A stretch of DNA of 62,735 nt from Promethearchaeota archaeon (GTDB lineage Archaea > Asgardarchaeota > Lokiarchaeia > Sigynarchaeales > SOKP01). The position numbers and the translations under genes were made by a program. Shown in pieces: positions 1 to 9,215 of the stretch; position 1 is the first letter of the stretch, and each line of letters opens with the position of its first letter. Under the pieces are notes generated by a model. The model was not told the origin of the DNA and made no database searches. It saw nothing but the letters and a program-made list of their open reading frames with translations. Location: contig JAEOTL010000256.1 of assembly GCA_016839845.1 (NCBI GenBank), positions 1 through 62,735 on the forward strand, read 5' to 3'.

Positions 1-2
1 CT

Positions 3-3000
3 TCTTTGGATTTAACGGAGCTAGGCTTAAAGGTGTATTTAGTTGAGAGAACACCCTCAATAGGGGGCCGGATGGCTCAACTGGATAAAACATTTCCTAC
101 AAATGATTGTAGTCTTTGTATTCTTGCTCCAAAGATGGTAGAAGTATATAGAAATCCTAATATTGAGCTGCTGACTTACCATGAGGTAAAGGAAGTTACT
201 GGACATTCAGGCAACTTTCATGTTACAGTCCTAAAAAAACCTCGTTATGTTGATGAAACACTATGCAAAGGATGTGGAGATTGTTCTACCAAATGCCCAA
301 AGATTGAGACCCCTAATATATTTGATATGAACTTGGGGAAGAGAAAATCTGTATATATTCCCTTTCCCCAAGCGGTACCTCCTGTGTATTTAATTGATCC
401 AAATCTATGCTTGAAATTAACTAAAGGTGTTTGTGGGGTTTGTGAAAAAGTCTGTACTGTAGGAGCGATAAATTATGAACAAGAACCTAAAGAAATTACG
501 ATTAATGCAGGTGCAATTGTTGTTGCTACGGGTTATGATATGTATGGAGACAAACTGTCTAATAGATGGGGTTATCAATATGAAAATGTAGTGAATGCGT
601 TAGAATATGAGAGAATTTTAAGTGCGTCTGGACCTTTTGAGGGACATGTGCTACGACCAAGTGATCACATAGAGCCTCAAAATATCGCATTTATCCAATG
701 TGCGGGTTCAAGAGATTTACATGAAGAAGTACCTTATTGTTCCAGCGTTTGTTGCATGTATACTGCTAAAGAAGCAATAATAACTAAAGAACATTCAAAT
801 AACACTCAATGTTTCGTATTTAGACATGATATCCGGGCTTACGGTAAAAATTTCTACGAATATACTCAAAGAGCACAAGATGAATACGGTGTAAATTATT
901 TTCAAACTAAAGTAAGTAAAATAGAAGAAGATCCTGCCACAAAAGATTTAATTATTCATTACGAGGATTTGAAAACAGGAGAATTTAAAGAATTTCAAGC
1001 AAATTTAGTGGTATTAGCAACACCCTTGGTTCCTTCTAATGGAACAACGGAGATAGCAAAAAAATTAGATATTGATCTTGATTCATATGGCTTTTTCAAA
1101 GAAAAATTCTATTTCAATAAATCACAGTCATCAAGAGATGGAATCTTCTTATGTGGATTTTGTCAAGGTCCAATGGACATCCCTGAAACTGTAGCTGACG
1201 CTAGTGGGGTCGCCTCACAGGTAGCAACTTTATTAAATTCCAGTAAGCACTCCCAGATACTAAATAAGGAATTTGAAGAACCAGAACATATAGTGAAAAT
1301 AACAGATGAACCCAGAGTTGGTGTATTAATCTGTCATTGTGGAATTAATATCGGGAAATATGTAAATATTCCATCTGTAGTTGAGAATATAAAAAAACTG
1401 CCTAACGTGATTATCTGCGAAGATAATTTGTATTCTTGCAGTTCTGATTCACAAGTTAGGATTAAGGAGTTAATAAAGGAATATAATTTGAATAGATTTA
1501 TTGTTGCTTCATGTACTCCCCGAACTCATGAATCATTGTTTCAAGAAACATGCCGAGAAGCAGGACTGAACAAATATCTCTTTGACATGGTTAATATTCG
1601 GGATCAATGTTCATGGGTGCATATGACTGAAAAAGAGCTTGCCACTGATAAAACTCAAGATTTAATAACAATGGGAGTTGCGAAATCGAGACTTTTAAAA
1701 CCCCAGAAGGAAAAGAAATTGGAGATTACACCATTTGCTTTAGTTATTGGAGGGGGTGTTTCAGGGATGACTGCAGCATTAAATATTGCAAATCAAGATT
1801 TTAAAACCTATATTGTTGAGAAAGAGGAAGTTTTGGGTGGTAATTTAAGAAACTTAAATAAGTTATATCCCACCCAAGAAGATTCTACAAACTTTATGAA
1901 AGAGCTTATAGGGAGAGTCTTGAAAAATAAAAACATCCAAATATTCTTAAACTCTAAAATTAAAGATATTAGTGGATACCTCGGTAATTACAATATTAAA
2001 GTATTGGATTCAAAAAATCAGAGCCATGATCTCAATGTAGGGACCATCGTGGTAGCAACAGGGGCCAGAGAATTAAAACCTCATGGATTGTATGAATATG
2101 ATGCTCAAAATGAGGAGGTTATAACACAACTAGAGCTGGAACAAAAACTCTTAATCCCTAATCAATCTTGGCTTGATGGGATCAAACGAATTACTTTTTT
2201 CTTATGTGCCGAAGCCAGACAAGTAGAAGGGATAACCTATTGTTCAAATGTATGTTGCGGTACCTCAATTAAAAACATTGGTATTCTTAAAGCATTAAAG
2301 CCAGAACTAGAAATAATTGTACTCTATAGAGATTTCCAAATGGCTAAGAAAGAATTTGAAGAATACTATCGAGATCGAAGAAAAGATGCGATGTTCTTGA
2401 GATACGATTTAGAGAACTTACCAATAGTTAAAAAGAATAAGTCAGGAAAGTACGATGTAAAGATATATGATATGAATTTACATGATGAAATTACTTTTGA
2501 AACTGATATGATGGTATTAGCAACGCCTATGATCCCTCCTGACAATCTAGAGGAACTCGCAAAGATGCTCAAAGTTCCATTAGATAGAACTGGATTTTTC
2601 TTGGAGGCCCATGTAAAATTAAGACCATTAGATTTTGCTACTGATGGAGTTTTCTTATGTGGGTGCGCACAATGGCCCAAAAATATACAAGATTCGATAT
2701 CACAAGCGAATGGAGCTGCGGGAAGAGCAAGTAGATTTTTAAGTGCAAAAGAAATTTTTATTTCAGGATTAATTGCTGAAGTAAATCCAGATGTATGCAT
2801 CGGGTGTGGAACTTGTGAAGAAACCTGTGCTTATAACGCAATAGAACTGAAAAATGAGGCCAAGGACTATGAAGAAGTAAGTTTCCTAATTAAAAAATCA
2901 TCTATTAATTCGGGTCTATGTAAAGGATGTGGAACTTGTGCTGTCTCGTGTCCGATAGGGGCGATTTCTGTTAAACACTATGACTTTAATCAAATCAAAG

Positions 3001-3023
3001 CTATGATAAAATCATATCTATAA
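3..3023 (+). CDS. hdrA: Tandem HdrA-type heterodisulfide reductase subunit A (5' partial)
   Basis: FAD and iron-sulfur electron-bifurcating subunit of the heterodisulfide reductase family. The reading frame is open to the window edge, and the first GxGxxG of the N-terminal flavin fold is missing, so the true start lies upstream. About 1005 codons are visible. The first unit has GGRMAQLDKTFPTNDCS and an inserted two-cluster ferredoxin (residues 85-150). A complete HdrA layout follows: the N-terminal HdrA domain (from about 436, with ICHCG and CSWVH), a second Rossmann fold (GGGVSG near 580) and a C-terminal 2x[4Fe-4S] ferredoxin (about 928-990). In the second flavin unit the cysteine of the TFPTNDC motif is replaced (LYPTQED) and no ferredoxin is inserted, so that unit probably lacks the extra cluster. 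No HdrB or HdrC is visible. The family assignment is secure; the redox partner is unknown. Confidence 0.93.
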   Translation, partial: SLDLTELGLKVYLVERTPSIGGRMAQLDKTFPTNDCSLCILAPKMVEVYRNPNIELLTYHEVKEVTGHSGNFHVTVLKKPRYVDETLCKGCGDCSTKCPKIETPNIFDMNLGKRKSVYIPFPQAVPPVYLIDPNLCLKLTKGVCGVCEKVCTVGAINYEQEPKEITINAGAIVVATGYDMYGDKLSNRWGYQYENVVNALEYERILSASGPFEGHVLRPSDHIEPQNIAFIQCAGSRDLHEEVPYCSSVCCMYTAKEAIITKEHSNNTQCFVFRHDIRAYGKNFYEYTQRAQDEYGVNYFQTKVSKIEEDPATKDLIIHYEDLKTGEFKEFQANLVVLATPLVPSNGTTEIAKKLDIDLDSYGFFKEKFYFNKSQSSRDGIFLCGFCQGPMDIPETVADASGVASQVATLLNSSKHSQILNKEFEEPEHIVKITDEPRVGVLICHCGINIGKYVNIPSVVENIKKLPNVIICEDNLYSCSSDSQVRIKELIKEYNLNRFIVASCTPRTHESLFQETCREAGLNKYLFDMVNIRDQCSWVHMTEKELATDKTQDLITMGVAKSRLLKPQKEKKLEITPFALVIGGGVSGMTAALNIANQDFKTYIVEKEEVLGGNLRNLNKLYPTQEDSTNFMKELIGRVLKNKNIQIFLNSKIKDISGYLGNYNIKVLDSKNQSHDLNVGTIVVATGARELKPHGLYEYDAQNEEVITQLELEQKLLIPNQSWLDGIKRITFFLCAEARQVEGITYCSNVCCGTSIKNIGILKALKPELEIIVLYRDFQMAKKEFEEYYRDRRKDAMFLRYDLENLPIVKKNKSGKYDVKIYDMNLHDEITFETDMMVLATPMIPPDNLEELAKMLKVPLDRTGFFLEAHVKLRPLDFATDGVFLCGCAQWPKNIQDSISQANGAAGRASRFLSAKEIFISGLIAEVNPDVCIGCGTCEETCAYNAIELKNEAKDYEEVSFLIKKSSINSGLCKGCGTCAVSCPIGAISVKHYDFNQIKAMIKSYL

Positions 3024-3158
3024 GACAAAAAGTTTTTTGGCAATCCCTTTTTTTCATAAATCTAATTTTATATCTAACATATTAATCAGTAGTATTTCTC
3101 TTGTCGAAACTATGGTTATTTATAATATATAATATAAATTAATTAGGATTTTAGTACC

Positions 3159-4139
3159 ATGAGAGCAGCAGTATTCGAAGATATCAAAAAGATTGTGTAT
3201 TATGAAGATTATCCTGAACCTGGTCTTGACCCAGATGATATAATTGTACGAGTTCACTATTGCGGGATATGTGGAAGTGATATTACTAATTTTAAACATA
3301 AGATGTATCAAGTTCCATTAATAATGGGGCATGAAATCTCAGGTGAGGTAGCTAAATTAGGTGAGAATGTTTCGGGATATAAAATAGGAGATAAAGTTGT
3401 TTGCTTTACAGTTTCTCTTGATATTAGCAAGGGTGAATTAAAAGGTTTAGGAACTTTCCAAAATGGTGGTTTTGCGGAATATGTTAAAGTACCAAAAGAA
3501 TGGGTATTTAAGATCCCTCCAAAGATTTCTCTCAAAGAGGCAGTGTTGCTTGAGACGTTTGCACTGGCGAAGAGAGCATTCAAATTATCAGGATTAAAAA
3601 ACAATGAAAATGTAGTTATTTTTGGGGGAGGGAGTGTTGGATTAACTACTCTAAAAGCTTTACTACTCGATAAGAAACCTAACTATGTAGTAGTTGTAGA
3701 GCCTAATGAATTTTTAAGAGGTAAAGCTTTGGAGATTGGGGCACGAGCCGCTGTTCCCCCGAGGAGAGCTAAAATTAAAAAAGTTCTCAAAGAACTTGAC
3801 ACTCCTACTTTCATATTTGATACAGTGGGAATTAAAGAAACCTTGTCGGATGCAATGTTTCTAATTAAAAAAGGAGGCACTATAGTATTGGAAGGGATTC
3901 ATAAAGAAAGTATTACATTTCCCTTCTTTAATATCGTGTCAAAGGAAATCAATCTAAAAGGATCCTTTAGTCATGATAATGAGGACATTTTAGCAGCTAT
4001 AAGTTTATTTTCAAATAGTGACATAGCTGCTAATGATTTTATTTCTGATATAGTTCCTTTAAAGAATATTCAAGCTGCTTTCGAGAAATTTCTTGATACT
4101 CGTCTTAGAAATTTCATTAAAATTGTTATTGAAATTTAA
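3159..4139 (+). CDS. Zinc-dependent alcohol dehydrogenase family (MDR), short form
   Basis: Medium-chain dehydrogenase/reductase of 326 aa. The catalytic zinc site is visible: CGICGSD at residues 35-41, followed by GHE at 57-59. A Rossmann motif GGGSVG lies near residue 155. The four-cysteine structural zinc lobe normally found between the GHE motif and the GGFAEYV segment is absent, and the protein is slightly shorter than typical members (about 340-360 aa). It probably oxidises or reduces an alcohol, polyol or threonine-like substrate with NAD(P); the substrate cannot be read from the sequence. The upstream gap from the HdrA stop is about 135 bp, so it probably has its own promoter. The ATG start gives the expected MRAAVF opening. 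Confidence 0.88.
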   Translation: MRAAVFEDIKKIVYYEDYPEPGLDPDDIIVRVHYCGICGSDITNFKHKMYQVPLIMGHEISGEVAKLGENVSGYKIGDKVVCFTVSLDISKGELKGLGTFQNGGFAEYVKVPKEWVFKIPPKISLKEAVLLETFALAKRAFKLSGLKNNENVVIFGGGSVGLTTLKALLLDKKPNYVVVVEPNEFLRGKALEIGARAAVPPRRAKIKKVLKELDTPTFIFDTVGIKETLSDAMFLIKKGGTIVLEGIHKESITFPFFNIVSKEINLKGSFSHDNEDILAAISLFSNSDIAANDFISDIVPLKNIQAAFEKFLDTRLRNFIKIVIEI

Positions 4140-4206
4140 GACGTAAATTCAATTCTTATAATTATAAAAATTAAAATTAGTAATGCACTTACTGAAAGTA
4201 TAACGC

Positions 4207-5163
4207 ATGTCTTTCCAAGGAATAGTCGAAGCATTCAAAAGAATTCAAGGGATTGCTAATAAAACCCCTGTCATGCAATCTAGAACATTAAATTCAATGC
4301 TGAATGCTGAAATCTTTCTAAAATGTGAAAACTTTCAGAGAGTGGGTGCTTTTAAATTTCGTGGTGCATATAACGCGTTAAGTTTACTTTCGGAGGAAGA
4401 AAAAAAACGAGGGGTAATCACACACTCCAGTGGTAATCACGCCCAAGCAGTTGCTCTTGCTGCATCGATATTAAAAATTTACGCAACAATAGTTATGCCA
4501 AAAGGAGCTCCTATAAATAAAATTAAAGCTACAAGAGATTATGGTGCTAAGATAATTTTCTGTGATAATACTTTAGATGCTAGAACACGAACAACTGAGA
4601 ACTTGATAGAAAAAAACAAATTGGTTCTGATTCATCCTTACGATAATGATAATGTAATTAATGGTCAAGGAACTGCTGCTTATGAATTCATAAAAGAAGT
4701 AGGATCTTTTGATGTAATGATAACCCCACTAGGAGGTGGTGGATTATTAAGTGGAACTGCTTTAACTACTAAAAATTTATGCCCAAATGCCCAAATTTTC
4801 GGGGTGGAACCTTCAATTGCAGATGACGCACTCCGGTCTATTGAAGCAGGATATGTTATACCAAGTTCTTATCCAGACACCATTGCAGATGGATTACGTA
4901 CATCAATTTGCGAGAGAACGTTTAAAATTATCCAAAATTCAGTTGATCAAATCAGTACTGTGTCTGAGAATGAAATTATTACTGCGATGAAATTTCTCTG
5001 GCAACGAATGAAACTCATTGTTGAACCATCAGGAGCAGTTCCTTTAGCAGCAATTCTTTCAAAAAAAATTAGCATAGATGAAAAAAGAGTGGGTATAATT
5101 TTGAGTGGTGGTAATATTGATCTAAATCCTTTCTTTGAATTGCTAGAAACAAAAGTGAGATAA
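4207..5163 (+). CDS. Threonine/serine dehydratase-like PLP enzyme (fold type II)
   Basis: Pyridoxal-phosphate enzyme of 318 aa related to threonine ammonia-lyase, serine racemase and 3-hydroxyaspartate ammonia-lyase. The PLP lysine is K50 in GAFKFRGA. The substrate loop SSGNHAQA is near residue 75, the phosphate-binding glycine loop GGGGLLSG near 175, and LSGGN near the C-terminus. EPSIADDA resembles the divalent-metal site of the serine racemase group. There is no ACT regulatory domain, so isoleucine feedback is unlikely; catabolic deamination or racemisation is more plausible. Two bases separate its stop from the next ATG, so it is co-transcribed with the HD-like protein that follows. Exact substrate is unresolved. 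Confidence 0.88.
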   Translation: MSFQGIVEAFKRIQGIANKTPVMQSRTLNSMLNAEIFLKCENFQRVGAFKFRGAYNALSLLSEEEKKRGVITHSSGNHAQAVALAASILKIYATIVMPKGAPINKIKATRDYGAKIIFCDNTLDARTRTTENLIEKNKLVLIHPYDNDNVINGQGTAAYEFIKEVGSFDVMITPLGGGGLLSGTALTTKNLCPNAQIFGVEPSIADDALRSIEAGYVIPSSYPDTIADGLRTSICERTFKIIQNSVDQISTVSENEIITAMKFLWQRMKLIVEPSGAVPLAAILSKKISIDEKRVGIILSGGNIDLNPFFELLETKVR

Positions 5164-5165
5164 TC

Positions 5166-6443
5166 ATGATTGAACAACTTGAAAAAATCTTTAGTCCCTT
5201 GGAGCTTTCATGGATAGATACATCATCTGAAATTGTTCAATCCGAGAAGTATAGTGAGCTCTTGTCAATTTTCTCTAACCTGGAAGATCTCCTTCAGGAA
5301 GGTAGAATTAAAGATAAGGATGAGTTCCAAAGAACGATAAGACATGTATTTAGACTATTTAAAATATTCTTTTTAATTAAATCTGGGAAATTTGTTCATG
5401 ATACTCTTTCACTAGAATCATTAACCACGATTAAAGAAAAACTATTGAATCAACACATTAAAAACAAGGTAATAATTCCAATTATTTTAATATATCATGA
5501 TATTGGAAGATTGGATGACAAGAAAGAGCACCCTTATCAGAGTTATCAGCTCATATCAAAAAGAAATATGCTTGAGCGTTATAACATCTCTGATACAGAG
5601 CAATTACTTATAAAAAAAATAATTCAATATCATTTGTTATTTGCAACCATCTACACAGGGGAATCCACTTTTTACGGAATATCTTCCTTACTGAATGATT
5701 CTGAATTTAATCCTTTATTAGCTGATAAAGAGAACATTGACAGGTTTATTGACTTGTTAGAAATTTTCACATATATTGATATTTTAGGCTATTCTTATGC
5801 TCGAATTTATAATCACTATGTATACTATTACGATGAGATTAACAATAAGTTAAAAGACATATTAAATTCATGGCCAGATAAGAAAAAAGCCTTAAAAAAA
5901 GCTAAAGAGTATTCTCAAGAATGGATAGAATGGAGAACTGCTGGTGCTCTTAGGATTTTTCAATATGTTAACACAGAACCATACCTAACAAAAGAATTTT
6001 ACTTCGAGAAGATAAAAAACAGCATTAACATTGATATTAAAGGTTTAACAGACCACTTAGAATGGGATATCATTAAGGAAAACCACTTAGTTAATACATC
6101 GAAAATTCAATTGAAATATGGTTTAGCAATGATAATGCTATTCGCTCTCGGTAAATTTTTTCGCGGTCCTATTAGGGAAGATCAACAGATTTCAAGTAAC
6201 CTTATCGCATTTTGGGTTTTACTTTCTAAAGAGATAACAATAAGATCTAAGTCTGAAAACGATCATTTATGGAATGTTCATTTCACAGGGCTTCCAAACT
6301 GGTGGAAATGGGATAGAAAATTTAAGAAGGAGCTGAATTCTGAAAACCTTGAATTAATTATTAAGACGGGTATACATGAATTTGATGAACGTAAGAAGGA
6401 ATTTAATCTGTATTTAGATTTTTATTCTATCTTTAATTCATAG
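5166..6443 (+). CDS. HD-like domain protein of unknown function
   Basis: A 425-aa protein whose middle part (about residues 100-165) has the spacing of an HD-type metal phosphohydrolase: hydrophobic stretch, YHDIGR, then HP..S..L, then QYHLLF, with a later conserved-looking aspartate. The rest is helical, acidic/lysine-rich and unrecognised. No signal peptide or membrane segment is seen. It starts two bases after the PLP dehydratase gene, so the two form an operon. The HD reading rests on motif spacing only, and nucleotide hydrolysis is a guess. Confidence 0.6.
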   Translation: MIEQLEKIFSPLELSWIDTSSEIVQSEKYSELLSIFSNLEDLLQEGRIKDKDEFQRTIRHVFRLFKIFFLIKSGKFVHDTLSLESLTTIKEKLLNQHIKNKVIIPIILIYHDIGRLDDKKEHPYQSYQLISKRNMLERYNISDTEQLLIKKIIQYHLLFATIYTGESTFYGISSLLNDSEFNPLLADKENIDRFIDLLEIFTYIDILGYSYARIYNHYVYYYDEINNKLKDILNSWPDKKKALKKAKEYSQEWIEWRTAGALRIFQYVNTEPYLTKEFYFEKIKNSINIDIKGLTDHLEWDIIKENHLVNTSKIQLKYGLAMIMLFALGKFFRGPIREDQQISSNLIAFWVLLSKEITIRSKSENDHLWNVHFTGLPNWWKWDRKFKKELNSENLELIIKTGIHEFDERKKEFNLYLDFYSIFNS

Positions 6444-6529
6444 TAAATCAATTTCAAGATAATTAACCTAATATGCAAAATAAAATTCAAATAGAATTAG
6501 AATAAGATTTTTTTGATCAATCCTATATT

Positions 6530-7912
6530 ATGAACGAAATCACTCACACGGATAGAAGAAAAACATATCGTTCAATTACTACCTTGTATTTTATGATGTT
6601 CTTCTGCGGAGGAATTTTACCCGTGAATATTTCCAATTTATTAATATATCTCCCAAACACTACAAGATTTGGGATTGGTATAGTCACCGCTTCCGCTTTA
6701 ATTATAGGAATAATTAGCATCCTATCATTCGGTTATTTTGGTGATAAGATATCAGAAAAATCCTTGAGAAAGAAGATCTTCATATATACTAATTTGATCT
6801 GGATAGTTTCCTATGGATTAGCCTCGTTCTCATTAAATTATTATTTTTATCTCCTTGCTATTATTACGGGGGCAGTTGGATCCGGAGCTTTTTTACCTAT
6901 AGGCTTTTCTATGATAAGTGATCTTTATTCACCAATCCACAGAGGGAAAGCTTTTGGGGGGTTACAATTTAACTCAGTGTTAGGGGGTGGTATGGGAATC
7001 ATTTTGGGGGGTTTGCTAGGAGGGTATGTAGGTCCGTTAGGATGGAGATTTGCTTATGGGTTGGGATCTGCCTTAGGAGTACTGGTCTTAATTAGGTATA
7101 TTTCTTCAGCTATAGAACCCGAACGAGGACGTGCTGAGCCTGAATTTGAGGATTTTCAAGGAGAATTAAACTACAATTACAAGATTACTCTAGTTAATCT
7201 TAAAAAATTATTTACTACAAAATCACTTGGAGCTATTTTATTAGCTGTGCTATGTGGGGGTATAGCAAATACGACTCTTGGTACTTGGGCAATTTTCTAC
7301 TTAGAAACTAAGTTTGGTGGTGCAGATGCGGGATTTCTTGCTACAACTATATATATTTTAGCGGGATCTGGTGCGCTTCCAGGAATCATCGTAGGTGGGA
7401 GGTTAGGAGATCGATATTATAAAGCCGGAAAATATAAAGGTCGAGTTATCATCCCAATTATAGGATTAAGTTTGGGGATTTCTCTACAAATGGCATTTTA
7501 TTTAATTCCCTTCGCAAGCACAACAGTTCTTCAAATTGTTCTCTCTTGGATATTTTTTCTCATCATAGGGTATTTCGGGGCATTCTTTGTAGGATTTTCT
7601 TCAGGAAATCAATTTGCAATTTACTCAGAAGTAGCCTTACCTGAAGTCCGGGGCACTGCAAATGCAATGAATGGGTTAATGGTTAATATGGGAGGAATAT
7701 TTGGAAATTTCCTATTATCTTCAATGATTGAAAATAACATCTCGTCGTTACCTTCAGCGATTTTTTTAGTTCTCTTAATATGGCTATGTGGTTCTTTTTT
7801 CTGGATAATCCCATATTTTTACTATACAAAGGAATTAAAGGAATGTAGAGAAACATTAACAAAAAGAAGAAATGAATTAGAGGAAACAAGAAATAAGAAA
7901 AAAGAAAATTAA
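6530..7912 (+). CDS. Major facilitator superfamily transporter
   Basis: A 460-aa integral membrane protein with about twelve hydrophobic helices in two halves. The short loop between helices 2 and 3 holds the MFS signature-like FGYFGDKISEKSLRKK, and the equivalent loop in the second half has GGRLGDRYYKAGKYKGR. A cytoplasmic stretch of about 45 polar residues separates the halves near residues 190-235, and a charged lysine/glutamate-rich tail follows the last helix. Substrate unknown. It is followed on the opposite strand, with a 2-bp gap, by an enolase-superfamily enzyme, which might act on the transported compound; that link is only positional. Confidence 0.88.
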   Translation: MNEITHTDRRKTYRSITTLYFMMFFCGGILPVNISNLLIYLPNTTRFGIGIVTASALIIGIISILSFGYFGDKISEKSLRKKIFIYTNLIWIVSYGLASFSLNYYFYLLAIITGAVGSGAFLPIGFSMISDLYSPIHRGKAFGGLQFNSVLGGGMGIILGGLLGGYVGPLGWRFAYGLGSALGVLVLIRYISSAIEPERGRAEPEFEDFQGELNYNYKITLVNLKKLFTTKSLGAILLAVLCGGIANTTLGTWAIFYLETKFGGADAGFLATTIYILAGSGALPGIIVGGRLGDRYYKAGKYKGRVIIPIIGLSLGISLQMAFYLIPFASTTVLQIVLSWIFFLIIGYFGAFFVGFSSGNQFAIYSEVALPEVRGTANAMNGLMVNMGGIFGNFLLSSMIENNISSLPSAIFLVLLIWLCGSFFWIIPYFYYTKELKECRETLTKRRNELEETRNKKKEN

Positions 7913-7914
7913 CC

Positions 7915-9003
7915 TCATTTTAGAACATTTTCCTCAAACATCTTTTGATTTATTTCCACCCCTAAACCGGGTTTCTCTAAAGATTGTACATTTCCTCTCT
8001 CTGCCCTGATTGGTTCTTCTAAAAGTTGATATTCCACAGGGATGAATGGAAACTCGCACCAATCGCATCTTGTTGACATTATGAAATGAAGATTGGCTGC
8101 TAGTATATGCCCAAAACCAAAAATATGGGGAATACATCGAACACCCCTAACTTCGGCCATAGCATCTATTTTTTTCATTTGAAGATACCCACCACTTCGA
8201 GTGGTATCTGGTTGAATTATATCATAACAATCTTTAGACAGAATGTCTTCAAATCGAAAGATCCCCATATCATTTTCTCCCCCAGCAATTTCAACCGGGG
8301 ATTTTTCTCTTAATTTAGCTAAACCCTTGAGATTATCTGTGGGAATTGGTTCCTCTAACCAGCAAATATCATACTTTGCGCAGATATTCGCAACTTTAAG
8401 AGCTTCGTTTACAGATTGATAGGCAGAATTAGCGTCTACCATGATCTCAATTTCTGGAAAGGCATCTCTTACCTCTTTTATTAATTCTTCGTCTTTTTTC
8501 AGACCGTTTCCAATACGTAATTTTACGGCATTAAATCCTCCTAATTCGGGTTTCATTGCGGATTCAACAGCACCTACCGCCGCTTTAGGTTTATATCCAC
8601 GAGGCATGGAAGCATAAGCTCTCACCTTTTGTTTTCTTCCGCCTAGAAGCCTATAAATTGGCTGTTCTGTAGCTCTTCCTATTATATCCCAACAGGCAAC
8701 CATAATTGCTGAAGTTGATGAGGGTATCCCAAACATGATTCTGTTACTCGAGGTGTAAAGGGAATTAAATATTTCCTCAGTCATAAAGGGATCCTTCCGT
8801 ATCAACATTTTCCTGAGAGCTTCCTCCACAAAAACCTTTTGGGCTGCATTACTCAAATTCCAATGACTTAAAGCCCATCCATTTATCCCTTCATCCGTAA
8901 GTAAATTTATGTATAAGCCCGTTGCTTTAAATCTTGGCATAGACCCAATCTTGATTTTAAAATCAAGTTCAAGTAAATGTGTTTTAACATCGGTAATTTC
9001 CAT
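7915..9003 (-). CDS. Mandelate racemase/muconate lactonizing enzyme family (enolase superfamily)
   Basis: A 362-aa TIM-barrel enzyme with an N-terminal capping domain. Visible metal-site residues are VDANSAY (first Asp), LEEP (Glu) and AGGEN (Glu). VKLRIG supplies the general-base strand (K-x-R rather than the K-x-K of mandelate racemase). The far side has QPD and a His in IPHIFGFG, so the pattern resembles the mandelate-racemase subgroup, whose members dehydrate or racemise acid sugars. Substrate is not determinable here; dehydration of a sugar acid would fit with the GH2 glucuronidase about 3 kb away, but that is speculative. It converges on the MFS gene. Confidence 0.88.
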   Translation of the reverse strand: MEITDVKTHLLELDFKIKIGSMPRFKATGLYINLLTDEGINGWALSHWNLSNAAQKVFVEEALRKMLIRKDPFMTEEIFNSLYTSSNRIMFGIPSSTSAIMVACWDIIGRATEQPIYRLLGGRKQKVRAYASMPRGYKPKAAVGAVESAMKPELGGFNAVKLRIGNGLKKDEELIKEVRDAFPEIEIMVDANSAYQSVNEALKVANICAKYDICWLEEPIPTDNLKGLAKLREKSPVEIAGGENDMGIFRFEDILSKDCYDIIQPDTTRSGGYLQMKKIDAMAEVRGVRCIPHIFGFGHILAANLHFIMSTRCDWCEFPFIPVEYQLLEEPIRAERGNVQSLEKPGLGVEINQKMFEENVLK

Positions 9004-9215
9004 CTTAATAAACCAACAACATTATTTTTTAACTGATTATTGATGGAATTAATTTGAAGTTTGTTTTAAAGGTTCTGAAGAATTCATCTCTTGATTGATT
9101 TGAAAAATATATATAAATTGATTCGCATAGTTAAACTTTTAGAATAAGAACAATTTTATTTCATTGTAGTAAGATGAACTATTTGTAATAGAATAGCATA
9201 TAAGAATGGTATCAA

